62,985 nt of DNA from Phycisphaerae bacterium (GTDB lineage: Bacteria; Planctomycetota; Phycisphaerae; SM23-33): the NCBI GenBank assembly GCA_030745875.1, contig JASLNT010000089.1:1-62985 (forward strand). Direction: 5' to 3'. Shown in pieces: positions 1 through 8,232 of this stretch. Position 1 is the stretch's first letter. Each line of letters begins with the position of its first letter. The translations under genes were made by a program, and so were the position numbers. The notes under the pieces were generated by a model. The model did no database searches, was not told the DNA's origin, and was given only the letters and a program-made list of their open reading frames with translations.

Positions 1-325
1 TCATGTGTTGGTGGCCTTCAGCCGGCGGTCTCAAGCCAACTTGCCCCGCGATCATAACGCAATCAGCCCGCCCCCGTTAGCCGTCTCCGCCGCTTGACGG
101 GGCGTCGCCGCTGCAAGACCGACTTTTTCAGGGCCGACTAAGTATCACAAGCGCAAACAGATACGCGACACCTCGCTTGGATTGCGACTGTCTCCTGAGA
201 CAGATCCGGAGTCTGGAATTGATTTCAGCGCGACAGTACATTTTCTGTTTCCTTCAAATTAGACCAATATCCAAAGGAAACATACGATACATAACTGGCG
301 TGGGGCGCAAATACTTGCGTTTCGG
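1..325. other. Non-coding stretch at window start
   Basis: No convincing gene is seen. A minus-strand frame ending at the first bases meets another stop about 30 bases in, and the plus-strand frame at 177-440 runs into the downstream gene antisense and has no recognisable domain. The stretch lies 3' of the minus-strand oxidoreductase at 326, so it probably holds the end of that transcript. No clear terminator with a T-run was found. Confidence 0.5.
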
Positions 326-1537
326 CTACCAGAGTCCCCAGGGCTCGCGGGCCTCGCGATCCAGCCATCTGTTTGCCTCAACGTCACCGATAATTTCTTC
401 CTTCACCGGATCCCATTTCAGCGGCCTCTTCAGCCAGTAGGCGATGTTGCCCAGATGGCAGTGGGTGGCGGTTCGGTGTGCGATCTCTATGTCGCGGAAG
501 GGTCTCTCGCGCGTTCGAACGCAGTGCAGGAAGTCGCCGAATATCCCGCCGCTGCCCTTGTAGTTGGGAATGTGGATGTTCGGGGGCGCCTCCTTACGCC
601 CTTTTTCGCGGGAGGGAATCTCGCCTTCGGAACCCTTGAAGCACAACTGCCCCCATCCGCCGCCGTGATATATCTTCACACCGCCCGCATATTTGTAGGT
701 CAACTGCTTAACGTCCTTCCCGTCGGGAGGGATGATCTCGCTCGGACCGGTCTTGTGCAGTCCCAGGCAGAACAACGCCCCGCCGAACGTGTGGCAGCCC
801 CAATCGGTCATACCGCCGCCCGAATAGTCGCGGAACGGGCGGAACCCGCCCTTGATCAACTGCGGGTGGAACGGACGCTTGGGAGCCGGTCCCAACCACA
901 TATCCCAGTCGACATCGTCAGGTGTCTTCTCGGGTTTGAGGTGACACGGACCCGATGGTCCTCCGACATTGACCCACGCCTCTTTGACCTGCCCTATCGC
1001 ACCGCCCTGGACCATTTTGTGGAACCAGTTGTAGTCGCCCCACACACGTTGGCTGCCGCCGGAGAAAACTCTACCGTAGCGGCGGGCGACTTTCACCATC
1101 GCTCGCCCCTGGGCGATCGTCAGCGTCTCGGGCTTCTCGCAATAAACATCCTTACCGTGCTTCATCGCCTCGATCGAAATATTTGCGTGCCAGTGGTCAG
1201 GCGTGGCGATGAGCACCGCTTCGATATCCTTGCGGGTGGTTATCTCGCGAAAATCAGCGTACGCTTTGCAATCCGCGGACTTGTACCGCCCGTCGACATT
1301 GCTCTTGGCCATGGCGCGATGCTTGCCTACAACGTCGCAAACAGCCACCACCTGAACCTGCTTGAAGCCCAGGAATCCGCCCATGTCGCCGCGTCCCTGT
1401 CCGCCCATGCCGATGCAACCCATGATGATCCGGTCGTTGGCTCCGAACGCCTTGGAGTTAACGAACATCGGAATGGCAACCGCGGCGGCCGCCTGTTTCA
1501 TGAAACCGCGACGCGTTGTTTTAGGTTTGCCCGGCAT
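326..1537 (-). CDS. Tat-exported Gfo/Idh/MocA family oxidoreductase (copy 1)
   Basis: Predicted 403-residue NAD(P)-dependent oxidoreductase of the Gfo/Idh/MocA family. The N-terminus carries a twin-arginine signal (TTRRGFMKQ, residues 7-15) followed by an Ala-rich hydrophobic stretch, so the folded protein is probably exported through the Tat system. A Rossmann glycine motif (GCIGMGGQGRGDMGG) follows at about residues 40-54, and the family EKP motif is at about residue 130 (YCEKPETL). The start is supported by GGAG 8 bases upstream. It forms a tandem pair with the next gene, which it matches closely in length, signal and C-terminus (both end EPWGLW). Substrate unknown; sugar or polyol oxidation is usual for the family. 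No partner enzyme is in the window. Confidence 0.9.
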   Translation of the reverse strand: MPGKPKTTRRGFMKQAAAAVAIPMFVNSKAFGANDRIIMGCIGMGGQGRGDMGGFLGFKQVQVVAVCDVVGKHRAMAKSNVDGRYKSADCKAYADFREITTRKDIEAVLIATPDHWHANISIEAMKHGKDVYCEKPETLTIAQGRAMVKVARRYGRVFSGGSQRVWGDYNWFHKMVQGGAIGQVKEAWVNVGGPSGPCHLKPEKTPDDVDWDMWLGPAPKRPFHPQLIKGGFRPFRDYSGGGMTDWGCHTFGGALFCLGLHKTGPSEIIPPDGKDVKQLTYKYAGGVKIYHGGGWGQLCFKGSEGEIPSREKGRKEAPPNIHIPNYKGSGGIFGDFLHCVRTRERPFRDIEIAHRTATHCHLGNIAYWLKRPLKWDPVKEEIIGDVEANRWLDREAREPWGLW

Positions 1538-1625
1538 GTGAATATCTCCGTTACTCAGTAACTTCGTTGCTTCGTTTTCCAGCCATGGAGCGACAACGCT
1601 TCGACCGCGCGTTCGCGTGTTTTGG

Positions 1626-2837
1626 CTACCAGAGTCCCCAGGGCTCGCGGGCGGCCCGATCGAGCCAGCGGGACGCCTCGGGGTCGCCGATAATCTCCTC
1701 TTTCTTCGGATCCCACTTCAAAGGTCTCTTCAACCAGTAAGCGATATTGCCCAGGTGGGCGTGGGTCGCGGTGCGGTGTGCGACCTCGATATCGCGGAAT
1801 GGTTTCTGGCGAGTGCGAACGCAATGAACAAAATCACCGATCAATCCGCCGCTGCCCTTGTAGTTGGGAATCTGAATGTTCGGGGGCCTCTGTTTCCGTT
1901 TCTTACCGCGGAGCGGAATCTCGCCTTCGGTGCCTTTGAAGCACAACTGGGCCCATCCGCCTCCATGGTAAATCTTCACGCCATTGGCGAACTTGTAGGT
2001 CAGTTGCTTAACGTCTTTCCCGTCGGGCGGAGTAATTTCGATCGGACCGGTCATGTGCAGTTTCAGCGCAAACATAGCCCCGCCGAACACGTGGCAGCCC
2101 CAGTCGGTCATCCCGCCGCCCGAGTAATCGCGATACGGACGGAAACCGCCCTTGATCAACCTCGGATGGAACGGGCGCTTCGGAGCCGGTCCCAACCACA
2201 TATCCCAGTTGACCCCGTCGGGCGTCTTTTCGGGCTTGAGATGACACGGACCCGACGGGCCGCCGACATTGACCCACGCTTCTTTGACCTCGCCTATCGC
2301 CCCGCCGCGGACCATCTTGTGGAACCAGTTGTAGTCGCCCCACACACGCTGGCTTCCGCCGGAAAACACCCGGCCGTAGCGGCGGGCGGCCTTGACCATG
2401 GCGCGACCCTGGCGGACCGTCAGCGTTTCGGGTTTCTCGCAGAAAACGTCCTTTCCATGCTTCATCGCCTCGATCGAAATCCCCGCATGCCAATGGTCCG
2501 GAGTACCGATCATCACCGCCTCTATGTCGCGGCGCCCGGTGATCTCCCGGAAGTCGACGTAGGTCTTGCAGTCTTTTGACTTGTAGCGTCCGTCGACCAT
2601 TCCCTTGGCCTGCTTGCAGTGGTCGGCTACAACGTCGCACACGGCGAGCACTTGCACGTTTTTGAATCCCAGGAAACCGCCCATATCTCCGCGTCCGCGT
2701 CCGCCCATTCCAATGCAGCCCATGGTGATCCTGTCGTTGGCCCCGAAGGCCTTCGAGTTAACGAACATAGGAACCGCAGCAACTGCGACCGCCTGTTTCA
2801 TGAAACCGCGACGCGTTGTCTTTGATTTGCTCGCCAT
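1626..2837 (-). CDS. Tat-exported Gfo/Idh/MocA family oxidoreductase (copy 2)
   Basis: A 403-residue paralogue of the preceding gene, same strand, 88 bases upstream of it. It has the same architecture: a Tat signal (TTRRGFMKQ), a Rossmann motif (GCIGMGGRGRGDMGG), the EKP motif (FCEKPETL) and a family C-terminal domain. Differences are scattered substitutions with no gap, which points to a tandem duplication followed by divergence. GGAG lies 8 bases before the ATG. Being first in the direction of transcription, it is likely co-transcribed with copy 1. Substrate cannot be read from the sequence; the two copies may differ in specificity. Confidence 0.9.
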   Translation of the reverse strand: MASKSKTTRRGFMKQAVAVAAVPMFVNSKAFGANDRITMGCIGMGGRGRGDMGGFLGFKNVQVLAVCDVVADHCKQAKGMVDGRYKSKDCKTYVDFREITGRRDIEAVMIGTPDHWHAGISIEAMKHGKDVFCEKPETLTVRQGRAMVKAARRYGRVFSGGSQRVWGDYNWFHKMVRGGAIGEVKEAWVNVGGPSGPCHLKPEKTPDGVNWDMWLGPAPKRPFHPRLIKGGFRPYRDYSGGGMTDWGCHVFGGAMFALKLHMTGPIEITPPDGKDVKQLTYKFANGVKIYHGGGWAQLCFKGTEGEIPLRGKKRKQRPPNIQIPNYKGSGGLIGDFVHCVRTRQKPFRDIEVAHRTATHAHLGNIAYWLKRPLKWDPKKEEIIGDPEASRWLDRAAREPWGLW

Positions 2838-2934
2838 GCATGTATCTCCATTACGCAGTTATTTGGGTGTGATTCCGATAGGTTTGAGTATACGTGCGGT
2901 CGACTTTGATGCAATCGTAAAACACCGGCGCCTC

Positions 2935-2964
2935 TTGCGGTCAGGGGCGGTGACTGTCTACACT
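2935..2964 (+). promoter_or_regulatory. Candidate promoter of the ThiF-like gene
   Basis: TTGCGG (2935-2940), an 18-base spacer, then TACACT (2959-2964). The predicted start of transcription falls only a few bases before the ATG at 2975, so the mRNA would be nearly leaderless. This fits the lack of a Shine-Dalgarno sequence there. Confidence 0.4.
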
Positions 2965-2974
2965 GTTCGACGCG

Positions 2975-3754
2975 ATGGGTGACTCGAATGACAACATGCT
3001 GCGATATCACCGCCAGATGGCGTTTGACGAAATCGGACTGGCCGGGCAGCGCGCGCTGCGGGCGGCTTCGGCGCTCATAGTCGGCGTGGGAGGGCTGGGG
3101 TCGTGGGTCGCCGAACTCCTGGCCAGAAGCGGTGTCGGACGCCTGGTTATCGCCGACGACGACAAAGTCGACCTGACCAACATCCACCGCCAGGCCCTGT
3201 ACGATCAGACCCACGCCGATGAGAACCAACCCAAAGTACTTGCCGCAGCCGATCGCCTGGCGAGAATAAACTCCGAGACAACCGTCCAGCCGCACCAACT
3301 CCGCGTAGATGCATCCAACATCGCCCAACTGGCTGACCGGATTGATCTGATAGTAGACGGTACGGACAACTTCCATACGCGATTCATCATCAACGATTAT
3401 TCGGTAAGATATTCGCTGCCGTGGGTCTTCGCCGGCGTCGTGTCCGCCGAAGCTCAGATGATGCCCGTGATCCCCTCCAACACCGCCTGCCTGCGATGTG
3501 TTTTCGACTCCCCGCCGCCCCCCTGCACAGATCCGACATGCCGACAGGCCGGCGCGCTGGGACCGGCGGTTGCGGCGATCGCATCCATGCAGGCGGTCGA
3601 AGCGTTGAAGATCCTGTCAGGCAGATCGGACGCGGTGTCTCCATTCCTTACGAAGATCGACTTCTGGACAAATCAAATCCAACGCATATCGACGGCTGGA
3701 TCACCCGACTGCCCGTGCTGTCGGGGCGGCCAGTTCGACTATCTCGAAGCTTGA
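2975..3754 (+). CDS. ThiF/MoeB/HesA family adenylyltransferase
   Basis: A 259-residue E1-like enzyme that would adenylate the C-terminal glycine of a ubiquitin-like sulfur carrier protein (ThiS/MoaD type). Seen: the opening RYHRQ, the ATP-binding GVGGLGS motif near residue 38, an NIHRQ segment matching the arginine finger, DGTDNFHTR near residue 128, and two cysteine pairs (CLRC and CPCC) typical of the structural zinc site. No C-terminal rhodanese domain is present. It stands alone with its own promoter, 126 bases before cysK. A sulfur-carrier route to cysteine is possible, but no carrier protein or Mec-type protease is in the window, so thiamine, molybdopterin and cysteine roles all stay open. 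Confidence 0.88.
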   Translation: MGDSNDNMLRYHRQMAFDEIGLAGQRALRAASALIVGVGGLGSWVAELLARSGVGRLVIADDDKVDLTNIHRQALYDQTHADENQPKVLAAADRLARINSETTVQPHQLRVDASNIAQLADRIDLIVDGTDNFHTRFIINDYSVRYSLPWVFAGVVSAEAQMMPVIPSNTACLRCVFDSPPPPCTDPTCRQAGALGPAVAAIASMQAVEALKILSGRSDAVSPFLTKIDFWTNQIQRISTAGSPDCPCCRGGQFDYLEA

Positions 3755-3778
3755 ATTTCAGCGGATCCGACCGCCCCG

Positions 3779-3807
3779 TTGAATCTCACCGGCGGATCGT
3801 GTACATT
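3779..3807 (+). promoter_or_regulatory. Candidate promoter of the cysK operon
   Basis: TTGAAT (3779-3784), 17-base spacer, TACATT (3802-3807), giving a leader of roughly 65 bases to the cysK start. Spacing is ideal for a housekeeping sigma factor. Confidence 0.45.
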
Positions 3808-3880
3808 CTGATTCGGCTCGATACGTATCAACGAGGCAACGCAACAACCACCCTCGATCCGAAAATGCAGGAGATCGACT

Positions 3881-4849
3881 ATGGCCAGGATCCACGACGA
3901 CATCACCGAGACCATCGGAAATACTCCGCTTGTGAAAGTCCGCAACATTATCACATCCGATGCGACGGTGCTGGCTAAACTTGAGAGCTTCAACCCGATG
4001 GCGTCAGTAAAAGACCGCATCGCCCTTGCGATGATCCAGGCTGGCGAGCGGGACGGCGAGATCAAACCCGGAGCCGTCATTATCGAACCGACCAGCGGTA
4101 ATACGGGCATCGGACTGGCGTTGGTGTGCAAGGCGCGCGGATATCGCTGCATACTGACCATGCCCGACTCCATGAGCGCCGAACGGCGCACTGTGCTGGC
4201 TGCAATGGGAGCAGAAGTCGAACTGACCCCGGCGGTCATGGGCATGACTGGAGCTATCCAACGCGCCGAAGAACTCCTGAGCGAGATACCCAACGCCGTC
4301 ATGCCCCATCAATTCACCAATCCCGCCAACCCTGAAATACACAGAACAACCACCGCGGTCGAGATCTGGGACGACACCGACGGACAGGTCGATATTGTAA
4401 TCGCAGGCATAGGCACCGGAGGCACTATAGTCGGAATTGCATCGATGTTGAAGCAACGCAAGCCCTCAGTCCAGGCCATCGCCGTAGAACCCGCCAACAG
4501 CGCCGTGCTCACCCAAACCGCCCAGAACGCGGAACTCAAGCCCGGGTCGCACAGGATCCAGGGAATCGGAGCCGGATTCATCCCCGAGGTGCTGGACCTC
4601 GATCTGATCGACGAGACTATCACCGTGGAAGATGATGATGCGGTCGCCTGGGCCCGTAAGGCCGCAGACACTGAAGCGCTTTTCGTCGGAATATCCTCTG
4701 GAGCGGCGCTTCAGGCGGCCGATATCGTCGCGGCGCGACCGGAATCCGCGGGCAAGACGATCGTGGTAATCTGCCCGGACTTCGGAGAACGGTATCTATC
4801 GGCCGACGTGTTTACAGCCCCAACCGAAACACCCATTGAATTCGACTAA
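3881..4849 (+). CDS. cysK: Cysteine synthase (O-acetylserine sulfhydrylase)
   Basis: A 322-residue PLP enzyme making L-cysteine from O-acetylserine and sulfide. Seen: N-terminal GNTPLV, the PLP lysine in NPMASVKDR at about residue 45, the substrate loop TSGNTG near residue 73, and the glycine-rich phosphate-binding loop GIGTGGT near residue 178. Length is normal for CysK. GGAG lies 7 bases before the ATG. Next in the operon, 20 bases downstream, is a monooxygenase-like gene. A CysM-type or other beta-replacing role is possible, since this family is hard to split from sequence alone. Confidence 0.93.
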   Translation: MARIHDDITETIGNTPLVKVRNIITSDATVLAKLESFNPMASVKDRIALAMIQAGERDGEIKPGAVIIEPTSGNTGIGLALVCKARGYRCILTMPDSMSAERRTVLAAMGAEVELTPAVMGMTGAIQRAEELLSEIPNAVMPHQFTNPANPEIHRTTTAVEIWDDTDGQVDIVIAGIGTGGTIVGIASMLKQRKPSVQAIAVEPANSAVLTQTAQNAELKPGSHRIQGIGAGFIPEVLDLDLIDETITVEDDDAVAWARKAADTEALFVGISSGAALQAADIVAARPESAGKTIVVICPDFGERYLSADVFTAPTETPIEFD

Positions 4850-4869
4850 CAGAAGGGAACAACCAAACC

Positions 4870-5178
4870 ATGATTCACGTAATCGCCACAATCGACATAG
4901 CGCCCGGTAAGCGGGACGAGTATCTCGAACTTTTCGCCGTACTCGTGCCGAAAGTCCTCGCCGAAGACGGATGCCTGTCATACGGACCGGCCGTTGACAT
5001 AGACAGCGGGATCAGAGTGCAGATTCCGTTGCGAGAGAACGTAGTAACCGTAGTGGAGCAGTGGTCCGACCTGGACGCACTCCAGGCCCACCTGCGAGCT
5101 CCGCATATGGCCGAGTACAAAGAAGCTGTAGAAGGCATCGTTGTGGGACTGACCCTGCAGGTGCTCCAACCGGCCTAG
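4870..5178 (+). CDS. Antibiotic biosynthesis monooxygenase (ABM/YgiN-like) protein
   Basis: A 102-residue single-domain protein of the ABM dimeric alpha/beta barrel superfamily. The start (VIATIDIAPGKRDEYLE), the central VVEQWSDLDALQAHL and the following HMAEYKEA are typical of YgiN-type quinol monooxygenases and related small ligand-binding proteins. AAGGGA precedes the ATG by about 11 bases. It lies in the cysK-PHP run, 20 bases after cysK and 19 before the PHP gene, so it is probably co-transcribed. The substrate is unknown; family members without cofactor act on quinols or as heme-binding proteins. Confidence 0.85.
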   Translation: MIHVIATIDIAPGKRDEYLELFAVLVPKVLAEDGCLSYGPAVDIDSGIRVQIPLRENVVTVVEQWSDLDALQAHLRAPHMAEYKEAVEGIVVGLTLQVLQPA

Positions 5179-5197
5179 CGCCAACGTAAGACGCACA

Positions 5198-6064
5198 ATG
5201 CGAAACTTTGTCGACCTCCACACGCACTCCACCGCATCTGACGGACGCAATACGCCCAGCGAGGTGATAACGCTTGCAGACAGCATTGGGCTTGCGGCCG
5301 TGGCGCTTACCGATCACGATACAACCGCCGGTCTGCCTGAAGCGGTAACAGCAGCCGAGAACTTTCCGGACCTGTGTTTCGTACCCGGTATCGAGCTGTC
5401 GGCGAAGTTCTGCTCGGGAACGCTCCATATTCTCGGATTGGGAATAGACTCAAACGCCCCGGACCTCAGCGCACTGACCGACAATCTCATAGCCGCCCGC
5501 AACGAGCGCAATCCCAAGATAATCGCCCGCCTCCAGGAACTTGGAATGGAGATTGAGTTCTCCGACGTCCTGGCGGTAATGTCCGATTCTCCCAAATCGA
5601 TAGACGATCGCGTGGTCGGTAGAATGCATATCGCCGAAGCCCTTCGCCGCAAGGGATACATTCACTCAACGGCTGAAGGCTTCAAACGATATCTGGGCGA
5701 CAGGGGATCGGCGTTTGTGGACAAGGAAAGGCTCACTCCAGCCCAGGTCATAGCGCCGATTCACAGCGCAGGCGGTGTTGCCATCCTTGCCCATCCGGTG
5801 CATATGTCTTACGCAAATTCGGCGCAATTGGCGAATCTGGTCCACCGCCTGACAGACGCGGGCCTGGACGGGCTCGAAGTGGTCCATCCCGACCACTCGC
5901 CCTTCCAAACCCGTACGTACCTACAACTTGCAAGACGCCTGGGGCTGCTGACAGTCGGCGGATCGGACTATCACGGCCAGGCCAAACCCCACGTCCGCAT
6001 GGGGCACCCCCGGGTGCCCCTGGGCCTCATCAACGACAAACTCAAACAAAGATTGTTTGGTTAG
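5198..6064 (+). CDS. PHP-domain phosphoesterase (RNase AM/YciV-like)
   Basis: A 288-residue PHP protein. Metal-binding motifs are visible: VDLHTHSTASDG at the N-terminus, LTDHDTT near residue 45, PGIELS near residue 66, ILAHP near residue 195 and GSDYHG near residue 260. This set matches the bacterial family that includes YciV/TrpH, which cleaves 3',5'-nucleoside bisphosphates and has 5'-3' exoribonuclease activity. It ends the cysK operon. A nucleotide bisphosphatase next to sulfur assimilation could recycle 3'-phosphoadenosine 5'-phosphate, but that link is inference. Confidence 0.9.
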   Translation: MRNFVDLHTHSTASDGRNTPSEVITLADSIGLAAVALTDHDTTAGLPEAVTAAENFPDLCFVPGIELSAKFCSGTLHILGLGIDSNAPDLSALTDNLIAARNERNPKIIARLQELGMEIEFSDVLAVMSDSPKSIDDRVVGRMHIAEALRRKGYIHSTAEGFKRYLGDRGSAFVDKERLTPAQVIAPIHSAGGVAILAHPVHMSYANSAQLANLVHRLTDAGLDGLEVVHPDHSPFQTRTYLQLARRLGLLTVGGSDYHGQAKPHVRMGHPRVPLGLINDKLKQRLFG

Positions 6065-6176
6065 CTCGCAGGTCAAACACGTGCTTTGGCGCACTATCAC
6101 CGCACGTTTCAGAGATGGACGATTTGGATTTCGACACAGAGACACAGACGTTCAGCGGAGGAGAATCACGAAACGG

Positions 6177-6803
6177 TCACACCGCCCTGACAACACCGAT
6201 GACAACGCCCTGAATTTCGACGTCATCGACGTAGATCGGATCATAAGCATCGTTGGCCGGCTGGAGACGGTAACCGCGCTGCTCCCGATAGAATTTCTTC
6301 AGGGTAGCCTCCCCATCCTGCAGAAGCGCCACAACCGTCTCACCGTCGCGGGCGGAACTGGTCCGGCGACAGATAACATAATCGCCCTCCCGGATTTGCT
6401 CGTCTATCATGCTGTCGCCAACTACACGCAGCGCAAATGTGTCCGAAGAATGCGGGAACAGTTCGGTCAGGTCAAGGCTTTGGGAGTCTTCAATGGCCTC
6501 GAGCGGCATACCGGCGGCGATTTGTCCTACAAGGGGCATGCGCACGGCCGATTCATCGGAAAACTCAAACGTATCAGAAACCTGTAAAGAGCGAGCCTTG
6601 TGCTTTTCGCCTCGAAGCAGCAGACCTTTTTTTTCCAGAGCGGCTACGTGTTCGAACACGGTCACTTTTGTCAGATCCAAGTGATCCCCAATCTCCTGCA
6701 TCGTCGGGGAATAACCGTTGCGGATACGAAAACCGCGGATGTACTTCAGTATTTCCAGTTGTCTCGGAGTCACCGTCTTGCTCTTGGAACGTGCAGTTGT
6801 CAT
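6177..6803 (-). CDS. lexA: LexA repressor
   Basis: A 208-residue SOS repressor and autoprotease. Residues 12-70 form the winged helix (TPRQLEILKYIRGF, GYSPTMQEIGDHL); the cleavage site is the Ala-Gly pair in GQIAAGMP near residue 97; the catalytic serine is in VVGDSMID near residue 132 and the lysine in GEATLKKF near residue 168. Length is typical. The start is fixed by CAGGAG at 6811-6816, 7 bases before the ATG. An 8-A run in the mRNA (6627-6634 on the plus strand as T) lies in the LEKKG codons. A longer ORF in another frame overlaps its 5' third (see 6574-7239). A strong promoter sits at 7296-7325. Confidence 0.95.
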   Translation of the reverse strand: MTTARSKSKTVTPRQLEILKYIRGFRIRNGYSPTMQEIGDHLDLTKVTVFEHVAALEKKGLLLRGEKHKARSLQVSDTFEFSDESAVRMPLVGQIAAGMPLEAIEDSQSLDLTELFPHSSDTFALRVVGDSMIDEQIREGDYVICRRTSSARDGETVVALLQDGEATLKKFYREQRGYRLQPANDAYDPIYVDDVEIQGVVIGVVRAV

Positions 6804-7239
6804 TTGCGTTCTCCTGACTCGTGTTTACCGCCACAACCGTGAATGGTTCATCGCTAAAGACCTTCGTCTGTTGCGGGCCCGACATCGCCACGCTCTCAAT
6901 AGGCGCCGAACCTGCCGCCAGAACTCTATCGCTGTCCAGCCCGTTGCCAATCAGCATACGCCCAAGAGCACTCAACGCCCTGGACAGCACGCCCGAGGAC
7001 CTGCCCGAAGCTGCGCGACCGACCGGGCCTTTGGCCCATCGTATCCCGCCCGGACCAGTACTCACCAGGGGCGGTTCAAGACCGAGCCTCATGGCTTCCG
7101 ACGCGACGGAATCGCCTATCGTCTCACCCGAAGCAGCAATGTAAGGCTGCTGGGACTCCGGCCAGGTGTAAGCGTAATCGCCGCCCGGCCCAAACTGACA
7201 TAACGGTGCATCTGCCATTTCAGCTACTGCCTTTCGCAC
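6574..7239 (-). CDS. Possible hypothetical protein overlapping the lexA 5' end
   Basis: An open frame of 221 codons starting GTG (7239), or ATG (7218), and ending inside lexA in another frame. The first 145 codons lie between the lexA promoter and the lexA start, and their codon choice looks coding (frequent GGC, CTG, GCG). The remaining 75 or so overlap lexA and look like a shadow. No domain, signal peptide or membrane segment is recognised. SOS repressor genes often sit beside a cell-division inhibitor, which makes the position suggestive, but there is no sequence evidence for that. It could equally be an untranslated lexA leader of about 480 bases. Confidence 0.33.
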   Translation of the reverse strand: MRKAVAEMADAPLCQFGPGGDYAYTWPESQQPYIAASGETIGDSVASEAMRLGLEPPLVSTGPGGIRWAKGPVGRAASGRSSGVLSRALSALGRMLIGNGLDSDRVLAAGSAPIESVAMSGPQQTKVFSDEPFTVVAVNTSQENANDNCTFQEQDGDSETTGNTEVHPRFSYPQRLFPDDAGDWGSLGSDKSDRVRTRSRSGKKRSAASRRKAQGSLFTGF

Positions 7240-7295
7240 CCAGCGTCGGCCGTAGCGGCGCCCGTCTGTAAGCGTTTTCGGTGTCTGTTCGTATT

Positions 7296-7325
7296 ATCAT
7301 AGACCTAACATCGACCGAACGTCAA
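7296..7325 (-). promoter_or_regulatory. lexA-region promoter with GTTCG/CGAAC dyad
   Basis: Read on the minus strand: TTGACG (7320-7325), 18-base spacer, TATGAT (7296-7301). The promoter is framed by GTTCG (7287-7291) and CGAAC (7316-7320). An 8-base direct repeat, TCTGTTCG, occurs at 7284-7291 and again at 7372-7379. Autoregulation by LexA is normal for the family and these are the obvious operator candidates, but the binding motif in this lineage is not known to me. Confidence 0.55.
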
Positions 7326-7725
7326 GATTAACATCACGGTTTTCTTGATATTTTGACAACTATTTTCGGATTCTGTTCGGTTGTTGAGCAGTCCATATTG
7401 TCCTTGAAACCTATTTATTCAGCGTTATGCCCCACATGTGGGGGCGTTATCGGACGCTGCCCACTATTTGTGGGCAATGCTATATCGGCAGCCACCCGAA
7501 AACGTCATCAGAAAAAATGAAGTTATTTTGCTGAATCGTCCCCTGGGCTCCCCACCGGTGTGCACTCCGAACGATAACCCCGCTTAGTGGCGTTACATAG
7601 CGTAATCGTCAACGCGAACCAAAAGCGCATGAGAGAAGATTCAGAGGGTCAATATTCTTGAGTCGACGCATAAAACCGAGCGTCTCAGATAAGTGCGGGC
7701 CGTCCATGCGGCGCCGTATTGTGAA
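7326..7725. other. Intergenic region between the small coiled-coil gene and lexA promoter
   Basis: About 400 bases with no gene. It is more AT-rich than its surroundings near 7330-7420 and holds two neighbouring dyads (7430-7476). The short minus-strand frame at 7641-7832 is a shadow of the real small gene. Confidence 0.5.
7430..7476. repeat. Pair of CCCAC/GTGGG inverted repeats
   Basis: CCCCACATGTGGGG at 7430-7443 is a perfect 14-base palindrome. TGCCCAC-TATTT-GTGGGCA at 7458-7476 is a 7-base stem with a 5-base loop. Both share the CCCAC/GTGGG half-sites, with centres about 30 bases apart (roughly three helical turns). They could be operator sites or, for the second, a terminator stem without a T-run. 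Confidence 0.45.
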
Positions 7726-8016
7726 TCAGAAGGACTCCGGACCGTCGTTCTTGTCATCCTTCCGCCTGGGCTTGCGGATCTCGAGCATTTGGCGCAGATA
7801 CTGGTTCTCTCTCTTGGTGGCTTCAAGATCAAACACGAGATAGCGAATTCTCAGTCTTACCGTATCAATGGCCTCGGCCAGCGTCTTACCTACAGACTGC
7901 GTATCCGACAAGTACGTCCCGCTGCTGCTGTGGGCGTTACTGTCAGTCAGAAACGGTGAGGTCGCCAACAGGTCATTCAATTCGGCCAGTCTTTCTCTGA
8001 TAATCGCTTCAGTCAT
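7726..8016 (-). CDS. Small coiled-coil hypothetical protein
   Basis: A 96-residue acidic-to-basic protein without a signal peptide. Residues about 40-80 contain heptad-like spacing (TVRLRIRYLVFDLEATKREN) suggesting a coiled coil, and the C-terminus is charged (KPRRKDDKND). The start at 8016 is chosen because GGAGGAG (8023-8029) lies 6 bases upstream; the further ATG/GTG six codons before would place this sequence inside the gene. A good promoter is at 8062-8090, so it is monocistronic. Function unknown. Confidence 0.7.
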   Translation of the reverse strand: MTEAIIRERLAELNDLLATSPFLTDSNAHSSSGTYLSDTQSVGKTLAEAIDTVRLRIRYLVFDLEATKRENQYLRQMLEIRKPRRKDDKNDGPESF

Positions 8017-8061
8017 CGTATTCTCCTCCGGCACTGCAGCCGACTCCTCCGCTCCATTAAT

Positions 8062-8090
8062 ATCATATCACAACCGTGCAATTTCGCCAA
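8062..8090 (-). promoter_or_regulatory. Promoter of the small coiled-coil gene
   Basis: Minus strand: TTGGCG (8085-8090), 17-base spacer, TATGAT (8062-8067). Leader of about 40 bases to the start at 8016. Confidence 0.55.
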
Positions 8091-8232
8091 CCCCAAAACT
8101 CCGATTCTCTACGTAAACCGCCACCTTTTCTACGATCGTGCAAGCCTTGAAATCCCGAATTCGCGTACGCTTAGAGCACCGAGGCGCGGTTCCTTTTCTA
8201 AACCGTTTGACGGGTGTCTGTTATGGGCCCCA

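Noticed and set aside
177..440. Short plus-strand frame at the window start.
   Set aside because: No Shine-Dalgarno, no domain, and it runs antisense into the oxidoreductase.
455..2579. Long plus-strand frames opposite the two Gfo/Idh/MocA genes.
   Set aside because: Their composition is typical of antisense shadows of GC-rich genes, and the minus-strand proteins have clear motifs.
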